DNA of 41,119 nt from an uncultured Bacilli bacterium (GCA_944329205.1 CALVHY010000029.1:1-41119); one strand, 5' to 3'; positions 23,119 to 32,628 are shown, counted from the stretch's first letter. Made by a program: numbers and translations. The notes: a model not told the origin generated them from the sequence alone.

Positions 23119-26100
23119 TATTGCCGCGTTTTTTAAAAGTATCAATTTTGTGCCTGAAGAAGGCGTTTTTGATCAAGTTGAAATAGAAAAAGTAGTTTTA
23201 AACAAAAAAAAGCAAGTTTTTAACGTTCATTTACATGCCCCCCAAGTTTTACCCCTACAAGCTATCGATGAGTTACTAAAAGCTTCTTTAAACAAAATAA
23301 ATGGGGAATATGAATGTCATATTATTATGAATTATGACGAAATTAAAGCTAGTGATTGTCTAAATTACGTCAGTGAAATTGTGCGGCGCTTAACGGAAAA
23401 AAAGCCATCTTTAATTAGCTTAGTTGAACGTACGCCCCTTATTGATGATGATATTATTATTTTTGAAGTAATGAGTCCCATTGAAGAAGCCATCATAAAA
23501 AAAGAAGAAGCTAATATTCGGGGTGCTCTTGCTGAATATGGGTTAAAAGACTATTTTATTACAACGCGCTTAAACGAAGAATTACGTCGTAATATAAAAG
23601 AGGAACTAGCTAACATCAAAGCCCCGGTTGTCTATGAAAAAGAAGAAATATCAACTGATGCTGGCACTGCCATATTGGGTAAGGCTATCACTAAAGAACC
23701 TGTTAGAATCTCAACCATTAACAGTGTTGGCCGCAATATTACCATTGAAGGTTACATTGAATCCATATCTACCATAGAAAGAGAAAACATCAACATTATT
23801 TCCTTAAATATTAATGATAATTCTCAAAGCTTTTTAGTCAAAGTTTTCTTAAAAAACAAAGATGAATATTTAAAAATTAAAGATGTTTTTAAAGAAGATG
23901 AATGGTTTCGGTTTAAAGGCAATGTTGATTTTGATTCCTATGCCAAAAGCTTAGCTTTAAGTGCTAAAAGCATCGAAAAAATAGCTAACAAAGAAATAGT
24001 TGTTGCTCAAAATGAAGATCCCAACATTGTTTTAGGTACTCATGTTGAAGGCCCTAAAACTTTAATTGAAAATATTTTAGGAGCTCAAGAAAATGTCATA
24101 ATTGAAGGCTATGTTTTTGGTGATGAGACTCTTGAAAAAGAAACTATCAACATCATGAGCCTCAAAGTAAGTGACAATACAAGCAGCATTATCGCTAAAG
24201 TATTTAAAAAAAATAAAAAAGAATTTGCTTTATTAAAAAGTAAGTTAAAAAATGCTTTAAAAAAGGGTAATTGGCTCCGTCTAAGTGGCAACGTTGAATT
24301 TGACAATTATTCTCATGAAATGGTTTTACAGTTATGGAACATCGAAATTATAGCTTCCCAAGATACGGCCATTATTGATGATGCCCAAGAAAAAAGAGTT
24401 GAACTCCACACGCACACGATGATGAGCACCATGGATGGCGTAATTGATGCTAAATCGCTTGTATCTCATGCTTTAAAACTAGGGCACAAAGCTATCGCTG
24501 TAACTGATCACAATGCCGTTCAAGCTTATCCTGATCTTTTTCATGCTGTAATAGATGCCAATAAAGGCAAAACAGGTGATGATCGCTTTAAAGTTTTATA
24601 TGGGGCTGAATTAAACGTTGTCAATGATGATATTGATTTTATTTTCAACTTAAAAGACTATCCGCTTTTAGATCAAGAATATGTTGTCTTCGATACAGAG
24701 ACAACAGGCTTTTATGTCGGTAGTGATCAAATGATTGAAATCGGTGCTGTCAAAATCAAAAAAGGCCTTATCACTGATCGCTTTGATGAATTTATTGATC
24801 CTAAAAGGCCTCTTCCCCAAAAAATTGTTGATTTAACATGTATTACTGATGATATGTTAAAGGGTCACGCTAGTGAAGAAGAAGTAACCAAAAAATTCCT
24901 TACTTGGGCTGGTTCCTTACCAATGGTAGCTCACAATGCGAAATTTGACATTGGTTTTATTAGTGCTGCTTGTAGCAAATACAATCTAGGAGAATTTACC
25001 AATACTGTTTTAGATACGATGAGCATGGCCCGCATGCTTCACCCTGAATGGCCCAATCATAAACTAACTACGCTTGTTAGACGTTATAAAATCGAATGGG
25101 ATGAAGATGCTCATCACCGTGCTGATTATGATGCTGAAGGAACCGCTCATGCTTTTTACAAAATGTGTGAAGAACTAGATTCCCGTAACATTGAAACGAC
25201 CCAAAAGCTATTTAATTCGGTTGATGTAAATGAATTAATCAAATTTTCCTATCCTTTTCATTTATGTTGCTTAGTTAAAAATAGAGTAGGCTTAAAAAAT
25301 TTATTTAAAATCATCAGCTATGCCAATACAGATTATTTATTTAAAAATAGTGAGCCTAAACTTCCAAGAGGGGAGTTAAAAAAACTTAAAGAAGGTCTTT
25401 TAATCGGCAGTGGTTGTATTAATGGAGAAATATTTGAAGAGGCTAAAACGAAAGATGACGAAGAGCTTACTAACTTAATGCAATTTTATGATTACATTGA
25501 AATTCAGCCTATAAGTGCGATGAAACATTTACTTGGGATAGAATCTAGTGGTTTTAAAACTATTAGTGATTTAGAAAATCATTTAAAGAAAATTATTCGG
25601 GTTGCCAAAGAAGCAGGAAAACTAGTTGTAGCGACCAGTGATGCTCATTATTTAACTAAAAATGACAAAATTTATCGTGATATTATTATTGCGCAAAAAA
25701 CTAATGGTAAACTTCATCCTTTAAATAGAAGGGGACTAGAACATCCTGAAGCGCATATTAGAACTACTAAGGAAATGCTTGAGGAATTTTCCTTTTTGGA
25801 CCCTGACTTAGCTTATGAAATTGTTGTTGAAAATACGAATAAAATTGCTGATATGATTGAAGAAGTTGAAGTAATTATTCAAACAGGAGGTGTACCTTTT
25901 TCTCCCAAAATTGATCATTCTGTTGAAACGGTAACAAAGATGGTTTATGACACATCTACCGATTGGTATGGCACCCCCCTTCCTTTTAATATTGAAGAAC
26001 GAATTGCCAGCGAATTATATGGTGAATCCGTTTTAAAAAGCATTAAAGCAAGATTAGAACGAACCACTACGCTAAGTAAAGAAAAATTAGAAAAAGAAGC

Positions 26101-28129
26101 TTTTTTAAAATTACATGAAACGATCTTACAAGGTCTTGATGAAGTAAAAAAATTAGTAAAAGAAGAACTAATAATCAGCCTTTCGGCCGAACATAATGCC
26201 AATATAGCCAAATTAGAAGAAAAACTAAAAACGGCAAGTGCTTTAGAAAAAGAACAACTCGAATTAGAATTAAAAGAAGAACAAGCCGTCGATCCTACTT
26301 CAGATATTGATAAAAAAGTCAAAAAGTCTTTAGGTGGTATTATTGGTGGTGGTTTTGATGTCATTTATTTAATTGCCCAAAAACTTGTTAAGAAAAGTAA
26401 TGACGACGGCTTTTTAGTTGGTTCCAGGGGCTCAGTTGGCTCCAGTTTTGTTGCGACCATGATGGGTATAACTGAAGTTAATCCCTTACCACCTCATTAT
26501 CGTTGTAAAAAATGTAAATATAGTCAGTTCAATGCCGATGACAATACTCCTTTAGGCAGTATTTATAAAAGTGGTTTTGACTTACCTGATAAAACATGCC
26601 CTAAATGTGGAACATTGCTGACTAAAGATGGCCAAGACATGCCTTTTGCCACTTTCCTTGGCTTTAATGCTGACAAAGTTCCTGATATTGATTTAAATTT
26701 TTCTGATTTAAATCAAAGCGCAGCCCATGATTATACGAAAGTATTATTTGGCGTAGATAACGTTTATCGGGCAGGAACGATTGGTACGGTTGCCGAGAAA
26801 ACAGCTTTTGGTTATGTAAGGGGTTATGCTGAACAAAAAGGCATAGTATTAAATAATACGGAAATAGAACGTCTTGCCAAAGGCTGTACGGGTGTTAAAA
26901 GAACCACTGGCCAGCACCCTGGAGGTATTGTTGTCATTCCTGGTTACATGGACGTCTTTGATTTTACCCCTTATCAATATCCTGCTGAAGCTATCGATGC
27001 TGCTTGGCGCACCACTCACTTTGACTACCATGCTATTGATGAAGATGTTTTAAAACTTGACATCCTTGGCCATACTGATCCTACCCAATTAAGAATGATT
27101 CAAGATTTAACGGGAATTGATGTTACTACTGTTCCCATGGATGATAAGGAAACGATGGGTATTTTCTTATCACCAGCTCCTCTTGGGGTTACCAAAGAAC
27201 AGATTATGAATGAAACGGGAACTCTTGGTGTCCCGGAATTCGGAACTCCCTTTACCATTGGCATGCTTCGTGATACCAAACCCCAAACTTTTGCCGAACT
27301 AATTAAAATATCCGGACTTTCTCACGGAACTGATGTATGGCTAGGTAATGCTCAAGATTTAATTCGCCACAATATTGTACCCTTTAGTGATGTCATCGGT
27401 TGTCGAGACGATATCATGGTATATCTTATGTATAATGGCATGGCTCCGATCAAAGCTTTTAAAATTATGGAGTTCGTCCGCAAAGGTAAAGCAAGCAAAG
27501 ATCCCGAAGGCTGGGCTAAATTTAAAGCTGAAATGGTTGAGGCAGGTATTGCAGATTGGTACATTAATTCTTGTGAAAAAATTAAATACATGTTTCCCAA
27601 AGCCCATGCAGCCGCTTATGTTATGAGTGCTTTTCGGATTGCCTACTTTAAAGTTCATATGCCAGGAATATATTATGCTACTTATTTTTCTACTCGCTTT
27701 GATGATTTTGAACTAGAAACGATGATTAAAGGTTACGATGCCATTAAAGCTAGGATGAACGAAATAATAAATAAAGGCTATAATGCCACTAACAAAGAAT
27801 CAAGCATTCTTGAAACTTTAAAACTATGTTTAGAAGCCACGGCTAGAGGTTTTAAATTTGGTAATATTGACATTGAAAAAAGTGATGGCAAAAACTTTAT
27901 TCTCGCTGAAGATGGTCTAACTTTAATTTGTCCTTTCCGTACTCTTGATGGTCTAGGTGAATCTGTAGCTGCCAAAATAATTGAAGAACGAAATAACAAG
28001 CCTTTTTATAGTATTGAAGATTTTGGTATGCGAGGTCATGTTAATACAACTACCATTGATAAATTAAGAAGTTTAGGGGTTTTTGGTAATCTCCCTGAAA
28101 CCAGCCAATTAAGTTTATTTGACTTATAA
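23111..28129 (+). CDS. polC: DNA polymerase III PolC with two OB folds and an extra insertion
   Basis: 1672 residues, well over the usual ~1,440. In order: N-terminal domain; OB fold 1 (about 209-290) and OB fold 2 (about 328-412), clearly similar (NITIEGYI/NVIIEGYV, WFRFKGNVDFDSY/WLRLSGNVEFDNY); PHP domain from R429 with intact HTHT and VTDHNA; inserted DEDDh 3'-5' exonuclease from 524 (FDTETTGF, HNAKFDIGF, HRADYDAEGTAHAF); a polymerase core with a ~100-residue Glu/Lys-rich insertion at about 965-1073; zinc site C1132/C1135 and C1163/C1166; PDIDLNFSDLNQ. ATG 23111 has AGGTGA upstream and overlaps the dnaE stop, so the two polymerases are coupled. It is the main leading-strand replicase. Confidence 0.96.
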   Translation: MHNIAAFFKSINFVPEEGVFDQVEIEKVVLNKKKQVFNVHLHAPQVLPLQAIDELLKASLNKINGEYECHIIMNYDEIKASDCLNYVSEIVRRLTEKKPSLISLVERTPLIDDDIIIFEVMSPIEEAIIKKEEANIRGALAEYGLKDYFITTRLNEELRRNIKEELANIKAPVVYEKEEISTDAGTAILGKAITKEPVRISTINSVGRNITIEGYIESISTIERENINIISLNINDNSQSFLVKVFLKNKDEYLKIKDVFKEDEWFRFKGNVDFDSYAKSLALSAKSIEKIANKEIVVAQNEDPNIVLGTHVEGPKTLIENILGAQENVIIEGYVFGDETLEKETINIMSLKVSDNTSSIIAKVFKKNKKEFALLKSKLKNALKKGNWLRLSGNVEFDNYSHEMVLQLWNIEIIASQDTAIIDDAQEKRVELHTHTMMSTMDGVIDAKSLVSHALKLGHKAIAVTDHNAVQAYPDLFHAVIDANKGKTGDDRFKVLYGAELNVVNDDIDFIFNLKDYPLLDQEYVVFDTETTGFYVGSDQMIEIGAVKIKKGLITDRFDEFIDPKRPLPQKIVDLTCITDDMLKGHASEEEVTKKFLTWAGSLPMVAHNAKFDIGFISAACSKYNLGEFTNTVLDTMSMARMLHPEWPNHKLTTLVRRYKIEWDEDAHHRADYDAEGTAHAFYKMCEELDSRNIETTQKLFNSVDVNELIKFSYPFHLCCLVKNRVGLKNLFKIISYANTDYLFKNSEPKLPRGELKKLKEGLLIGSGCINGEIFEEAKTKDDEELTNLMQFYDYIEIQPISAMKHLLGIESSGFKTISDLENHLKKIIRVAKEAGKLVVATSDAHYLTKNDKIYRDIIIAQKTNGKLHPLNRRGLEHPEAHIRTTKEMLEEFSFLDPDLAYEIVVENTNKIADMIEEVEVIIQTGGVPFSPKIDHSVETVTKMVYDTSTDWYGTPLPFNIEERIASELYGESVLKSIKARLERTTTLSKEKLEKEAFLKLHETILQGLDEVKKLVKEELIISLSAEHNANIAKLEEKLKTASALEKEQLELELKEEQAVDPTSDIDKKVKKSLGGIIGGGFDVIYLIAQKLVKKSNDDGFLVGSRGSVGSSFVATMMGITEVNPLPPHYRCKKCKYSQFNADDNTPLGSIYKSGFDLPDKTCPKCGTLLTKDGQDMPFATFLGFNADKVPDIDLNFSDLNQSAAHDYTKVLFGVDNVYRAGTIGTVAEKTAFGYVRGYAEQKGIVLNNTEIERLAKGCTGVKRTTGQHPGGIVVIPGYMDVFDFTPYQYPAEAIDAAWRTTHFDYHAIDEDVLKLDILGHTDPTQLRMIQDLTGIDVTTVPMDDKETMGIFLSPAPLGVTKEQIMNETGTLGVPEFGTPFTIGMLRDTKPQTFAELIKISGLSHGTDVWLGNAQDLIRHNIVPFSDVIGCRDDIMVYLMYNGMAPIKAFKIMEFVRKGKASKDPEGWAKFKAEMVEAGIADWYINSCEKIKYMFPKAHAAAYVMSAFRIAYFKVHMPGIYYATYFSTRFDDFELETMIKGYDAIKARMNEIINKGYNATNKESSILETLKLCLEATARGFKFGNIDIEKSDGKNFILAEDGLTLICPFRTLDGLGESVAAKIIEERNNKPFYSIEDFGMRGHVNTTTIDKLRSLGVFGNLPETSQLSLFDL

Positions 28130-28133
28130 AAAG

Positions 28134-28158
28134 GCTCAATTCATTTGAGCTGTTTTTT
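28134..28158 (+). terminator. Terminator of dnaE-polC
   Basis: GCTCAA (28134-28139) pairs with TTGAGC (28145-28150), loop of 5, followed by TGTTTTTT. Confidence 0.8.
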
Positions 28159-28381
28159 CATTTACAATACTTTTAGGATATGCTTTTCTAACATCAGTTC
28201 TATATAATATATAATCAATAGATGTGTTATAAAAATCCGCCAGTTGATGTAATGTTTCGATAGGGATATTAATCTTTTCCAATTCATATTTGCTATAATT
28301 AGACTGATCAATATGAATAAGTTTAGCAATATCTTTTTGAAATAAATCTCTATCTTCTCTTAATTCTCTTAATCTGTTCAT
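28136..28381 (-). CDS. Xre-family HTH regulator
   Basis: 81 residues with one helix-turn-helix (LFQKDIAKLIHIDQSNYSKYE) and the element LADFYNTSIDYILYRTDV, which resembles the first domain of the two double-HTH regulators in this window. An AAGAAGG lies before ATG 28381. It converges with polC and is divergent from spoIIGA. Its target is not known; an inverted repeat at 28440-28468 could be its operator. Confidence 0.8.
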   Translation of the reverse strand: MNRLRELREDRDLFQKDIAKLIHIDQSNYSKYELEKINIPIETLHQLADFYNTSIDYILYRTDVRKAYPKSIVNEKTAQMN

Positions 28382-28439
28382 TTTCCAAACCTTCTTATAA
28401 CAGAAAGTATAACATAGCTTTACCTCTCTTTTGTATGCC

Positions 28440-28536
28440 TTAGGTATATTTTACCTTTACTTACCTAAAAAATTTCTAAACTAGTCTTTAATAGCTATAT
28501 AATCTGACATTTTTTTTACCAAACCTGTTTTATAAT
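28440..28536. promoter_or_regulatory. Divergent intergenic region: possible operator and spoIIGA promoter
   Basis: TTAGGTA (28440-28446) and TACCTAA (28462-28468) form a perfect inverted repeat with a 15-nt spacer, between the Xre gene and spoIIGA. Further on, CTGACA (28504-28509) is 21 bp from TATAAT (28531-28536), 15 nt before the spoIIGA ATG. The long spacer recalls the B. subtilis spoIIG promoter, which Spo0A activates. I see no clear Spo0A box. Confidence 0.45.
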
Positions 28537-28551
28537 CATACTGGTGATAGT

Positions 28552-29304
28552 ATGATTATTTATCTTGATCTTTTAATTGTCATTAATTTTATTTTCGACT
28601 TTCTCTTACTTTTAACTGTAAATCTCGCCTTAAAAAGATTTAGCAAACTTTATCGCTTATTTATTGCCTCTCTTTTTGGAGAAATAACGCTTTTAAGTTT
28701 ATTTATTCCTATCACAAGTATTTTATTTACGCTTTTAAAATTAGGCATGGGTCTAATCATGGTTCTTATTGCTTTTGGTTATAAAACGCTTAAATACACT
28801 TTATATAATATATTATATTTATACATGACCAGTATAATTTTAGGAGGTTTTATATATTATTTAAGTATTGAATTTGAACATTTTAATTATCTTATTATTC
28901 TTTTAATTGCCCCTTTAGTTCTTTATGTATTTTTAAAAAGCATTAGAGCTTTAAAAGAAATAAAGAATTATTATTATAAAGTCAGCATAGTATTTAATAA
29001 TGATTATAAATTAACCCTTACTGCTTTTTTAGATACCGGTAATAAATTAATTGATCCCCTAACTAATAAACCAGTTATCCTAATAAATAAAAAGAAGCTA
29101 AAAGGTTGTGTTAAAATAAGAAGCCCAATGTTTGTTCCTTTTAATTCTTTAAATCATCACGGTCTAATTGTCTGCCTAAAACCTAAATACATTTTAGTAG
29201 ATAACAAAAAATTAACTAATTATTTGGTTGGTTTAAGTGAAAAATCTTTTAAATTAAACGGGATTGATTGCTTACTAAATTATAAGATATTGGAGGATAT
29301 ATGA
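28552..29304 (+). CDS. spoIIGA: Pro-SigE processing protease SpoIIGA
   Basis: A 250-residue membrane aspartic protease that cuts the pro-sequence from SigE in the mother cell, triggered by forespore SpoIIR. The first half has about five membrane segments; the second half is the protease domain with the active site TAFLDTGNKLIDPLTNKPVI (Asp at residue 161) and FVPFNSLNHHGLIVCLKPKYI. A GGTGATAG lies before ATG 28552. The stop overlaps the sigE start by 4 nt (ATGA), the classic operon. Confidence 0.93.
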   Translation: MIIYLDLLIVINFIFDFLLLLTVNLALKRFSKLYRLFIASLFGEITLLSLFIPITSILFTLLKLGMGLIMVLIAFGYKTLKYTLYNILYLYMTSIILGGFIYYLSIEFEHFNYLIILLIAPLVLYVFLKSIRALKEIKNYYYKVSIVFNNDYKLTLTAFLDTGNKLIDPLTNKPVILINKKKLKGCVKIRSPMFVPFNSLNHHGLIVCLKPKYILVDNKKLTNYLVGLSEKSFKLNGIDCLLNYKILEDI

Positions 29305-29984
29305 TAAATAAAATACTTTTATGGTTAAAGAAAAAATACAGTGAATGCTTTTTTGTTGGTTCATCAGATAAACTGCCACCACCCCTAGATGAAAACGAAG
29401 AAAAAGCTTGCCTAATTAAGGCGGGCTTTGGCGATATTGAAGCCAAAAACAAACTCATTGAGCATAACCTTCGGCTAGTTGTTTTTTTAGCCAAAAAATA
29501 CGAAAATACTGGCTATGATGTTGAAGATCTCGTTAGTATTGGTTCTATTGGGCTTATTAAAGGCATAAATACTTATAAGCTTGATAAAAACATTAAACTA
29601 GCTACTTATGCCTCCCGCTGTATATCTAATGAAATACTCATGTTTTTGCGTAAAAACAAGAAAAGAAGGGGAGAAATAAGTTTTGAAGATGCCCTAAATT
29701 ATGATGCTGAAGGAAACGAATTACACTTAGAAGACATTTTGGGAACTGACATTGATTATGTTCCAAGTGAATATGAAAAAGCTTTAAATAAAGAAATTTT
29801 AACAAGAGAAATAAACACTTTAGATGCTAGAGAAAAAGAGATAATGACGCTAAGATATGGGTTAAATAATACTGAGGAATACACTCAAAAAGAAGTAGCC
29901 CAAAAACTAGGCATATCTCAAAGCTATATATCAAGAATCGAAAAAAAAGTAATCAAAAAATTAAAACAAACAATGAAATTATAG
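29301..29984 (+). CDS. sigE: Mother-cell sigma factor SigE (pro-form)
   Basis: 227 residues. A short pro-sequence of about 18-20 residues (INKILLWLKKKYSECFFVGS) precedes DKLPPPLDENEE; in SigE cleavage falls near the aromatic pair before (I/V)G. Region 2 is NLRLVVFLAKKYENTGYDVEDLVSIG and ATYASRCISNEILMFLRKNK. Region 4 holds YTQKEVAQKLGISQSYISRIEK. It controls early mother-cell sporulation genes, probably including yqfC-yqfD here. The pro-sequence is shorter than in B. subtilis (27 residues). In Bacillus sigG follows; here it does not. Confidence 0.96.
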   Translation: MINKILLWLKKKYSECFFVGSSDKLPPPLDENEEKACLIKAGFGDIEAKNKLIEHNLRLVVFLAKKYENTGYDVEDLVSIGSIGLIKGINTYKLDKNIKLATYASRCISNEILMFLRKNKKRRGEISFEDALNYDAEGNELHLEDILGTDIDYVPSEYEKALNKEILTREINTLDAREKEIMTLRYGLNNTEEYTQKEVAQKLGISQSYISRIEKKVIKKLKQTMKL

Positions 29985-30007
29985 TAACTTAATGGTTACT
30001 TTTTTTA
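29983..30007 (+). terminator. Terminator of spoIIGA-sigE
   Basis: AGTAAC (29983-29988) pairs with GTTACT (29995-30000), followed by a T-run. Confidence 0.85.
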
Positions 30008-30010
30008 ATT

Positions 30011-30035
30011 AAAAAAAAGATGCTCTAAAGCATCT
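30011..30035 (-). terminator. Terminator of recU-PBP1
   Basis: On the minus strand, AGATGC (30035-30030) pairs with GCATCT (30023-30018), followed by eight T residues. It overlaps the stop codon of the PBP gene. Confidence 0.85.
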
Positions 30036-32628
30036 ATTCAAGGCCTGTATCGATTATTTCCTCACTACCACTATCATTATCACTATCACTTTCATCTGTA
30101 GGATCAGGATCAACAATATCTTCTACATTTGTATCCATATTAGTATTAGCGGTAATTGTAAGCCCATTACTCATATTATCCTTAAAAATACTATAGGCTG
30201 ATTTAACAACAAAAGTATAATTTCCTCCTGGACTAGCAGTATAAGTATAATAATTATTAGTTGTATATCCTAAACTAACTAAGTTCCCACTAGCATCTTG
30301 TAAATATACTTGATATCCAATATTTCCAATATAAGTATCATTATAAGTTATTCTTGCTTGGTAGTATTCTTGGGCATACCTTTCGTAGTAGTTACTAAAA
30401 TAGCCATTAAAATATTCTTCCAAATAATCAGGATCGATAGCATCCGGTGTTTCAATGGCATCCCAAGTAATTCTAATAGTTGAACCGTCATACGTATATG
30501 CTCCATTAGTAGGATCTTCCAAAGTACTAAATCTTGTTGAAACTTCTGTTGGTTCATAACCAGCTTTAAATAATTCCGTTGATTTTAAACTACTTGGTGT
30601 ATATTCACTTGCCAGTTGAAGAGGGTAGGTTCCAAGTTCAATAGTTGCTTCCACAACCCCACTTGGTTGTTCAAATCTTGAACCAGTCTCATATATTCTT
30701 GTTGCTACGGCGGCCATTATTTGTCTTCTCGGATTATAACCTGTTCCACTAGTCAAATAACCATCTGTTAATTTATCATGACCAAGCCATAGGGCAATTG
30801 CATAATCAGGAGAATAAGTAATATTCCAATGGTTAGGAGTAGCACTTCTCGGTATGTCATAAGCCTCTGCATCCGAAGCACTTATAGTTGAAGTACCACC
30901 TTTTGCAGCTATATCTGTTCCCCTAATAGAGAAATTACCACCAACACCACTAGCTCCCGCATCGACTAAAATATCTGTTATCATATAAGCTGTTTCTTCA
31001 CTCATAACTCTTGTTTGTTCCACAGAATGAACATATTCTTCTTCAGTTTCAATATAGGTGATTCTCGTAAATGTATAAGGTTCAATATAAATTCCCCCTC
31101 GGGCAAAAGCTGCATAAGCTGCCGACATAGCTAGAGGATCAGTCCCCCAAGTAAATCCTCCCAAGCCTTTAGCTTCCACAAAATCAGTTCCATAGTCATC
31201 AATCCCAAGACTTGTAGCAAACTCGGCAATTTGATCCATTCCCACTTCACTAACAACTTGTTGAATAGCTTGAATTGCCGGCACATTTCTTGAATTAATT
31301 AGGGCTCTACGCATCGTCATTTCTCCCCAATATTGTCGATCGGCATTAACAACGGAACCACCGGTTGAATAAGTCCAAGGTCTATCCAAAAATAAAGTAC
31401 CAGTTGAACCATTTAAATACTCAATATAAGGTCCATAATCAAGAATAATTTTGGCCGCACTTCCTGGCTGTTTAGCATGTCCTCTATAATCTTGACTAAC
31501 CGCTCGGTTAAGTCCTTGTGCTACATAGTTTCGACCACCTGACAAGGCTAAAACTGAACCATCTTGGGTACTTGTAACTGCCATTCCAAATTGCACCGAA
31601 TCACTATTAAATGTATATATTTCTTCATTCTCAAGGCTATATAGTACTTCTTGGATATCCGGATCCAAAGTTGTATATATCTCCATTGGTGTCTTATAAG
31701 GATTGTCTCCCGTCTCTTCTTGAACTTTTAATAAGGTATAATCAATGAATGCTTGAAACATATCCGTATTTTCAGTTGAATGATCCGCCAGTAAGCTTTG
31801 CACTGGTATGGCCTCGGCAAACTCTCTTTCTTCCTCTGTAATATATCCATGTCTAACCATCAGTCCAAGCACAGTTGATTGTCTTTGACTAGCAAGTTCC
31901 GGATTAGTATAAGGGTTATAAGCATTAGGAGCATTAAACATGCCAATAAGCAAGCTTGCCTCGGCCAAGGTCAAATCTGAAACTGATTTTCCAAAGAAAT
32001 ATTGACTTCCTTGTTCCACTCCGTTGATTGAGGCAAAATTAGTGCCGCCACCCCCCAGCCACTGGCTATTTAAATAAAACTCAATAATTTCTTCTTTGGT
32101 ATAGCTAGCCTCTAATTTAAACACTGCCATATATATATCGGTAAATTTTCGGACAATACCTTCAACACCTTCTGTTTTTGTTGCATCGGTATAAGTGTTT
32201 TTAATAACTTGCATTGACAAAGTTGAAGCACCTCCGGCATTTTGACCGGCTAGTTGTCCTAAACTTGCTCTAATAAATCTCGCTGCATCAAAACCATTAT
32301 GCTGGAAAAATCTTGAATCTTCCGTGGCAATTAAAGCATCAACGAGCACTTGTGGTAAATCACTATAAGTAATTAACTCCACATTCTCATTACCTATTCT
32401 TGCAATCTCTGATCCATTTTTATCATATAAAACAGTTGGCTCTTTCGTATATAACTCTTGCGCCACAAAATCCGGCGAAGTAATAATTATAAACAGAGCA
32501 AAAGCTAGTATTGCTGAGGCCACAACAATTCCCAAGCTAATCAAAATAATTAAAACAGTATTTTTTTTGCTGGTCTTTTTCTTAATATTTCCAGCTTCTT
32601 TTTTTGCTACTTTCTTTTTACTTTTCAT
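30034..32628 (-). CDS. Class A penicillin-binding protein (PBP1 type)
   Basis: 864 residues; a bifunctional peptidoglycan polymerase and crosslinker. One N-terminal membrane segment follows a Lys-rich tail. The GT51 domain has ALIATEDSRFFQHNG (catalytic E103), GGASTLSMQVIKN and EFYLNSQWLGGGG. The transpeptidase has PGS390-AAK393, INSRNVPA, and AAKGGTST where KTG is expected. The C-terminus has a fibronectin-like region and an acidic Asp/Ser/Glu tail. ATG 32628 overlaps the recU stop region by 11 nt; AAGGAG is 12 nt upstream, so a start a few codons earlier is possible. The recU-PBP1 pairing is typical of Bacillota. Confidence 0.93.
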   Translation of the reverse strand: MKSKKKVAKKEAGNIKKKTSKKNTVLIILISLGIVVASAILAFALFIIITSPDFVAQELYTKEPTVLYDKNGSEIARIGNENVELITYSDLPQVLVDALIATEDSRFFQHNGFDAARFIRASLGQLAGQNAGGASTLSMQVIKNTYTDATKTEGVEGIVRKFTDIYMAVFKLEASYTKEEIIEFYLNSQWLGGGGTNFASINGVEQGSQYFFGKSVSDLTLAEASLLIGMFNAPNAYNPYTNPELASQRQSTVLGLMVRHGYITEEEREFAEAIPVQSLLADHSTENTDMFQAFIDYTLLKVQEETGDNPYKTPMEIYTTLDPDIQEVLYSLENEEIYTFNSDSVQFGMAVTSTQDGSVLALSGGRNYVAQGLNRAVSQDYRGHAKQPGSAAKIILDYGPYIEYLNGSTGTLFLDRPWTYSTGGSVVNADRQYWGEMTMRRALINSRNVPAIQAIQQVVSEVGMDQIAEFATSLGIDDYGTDFVEAKGLGGFTWGTDPLAMSAAYAAFARGGIYIEPYTFTRITYIETEEEYVHSVEQTRVMSEETAYMITDILVDAGASGVGGNFSIRGTDIAAKGGTSTISASDAEAYDIPRSATPNHWNITYSPDYAIALWLGHDKLTDGYLTSGTGYNPRRQIMAAVATRIYETGSRFEQPSGVVEATIELGTYPLQLASEYTPSSLKSTELFKAGYEPTEVSTRFSTLEDPTNGAYTYDGSTIRITWDAIETPDAIDPDYLEEYFNGYFSNYYERYAQEYYQARITYNDTYIGNIGYQVYLQDASGNLVSLGYTTNNYYTYTASPGGNYTFVVKSAYSIFKDNMSNGLTITANTNMDTNVEDIVDPDPTDESDSDNDSGSEEIIDTGLE

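Noticed and set aside
25945-26364. 139-codon open frame on the minus strand inside polC
   Set aside because: It is antisense to the Glu/Lys-rich insertion, gives a Ser/Phe-rich low-complexity protein, and has no ribosome-binding site or promoter.
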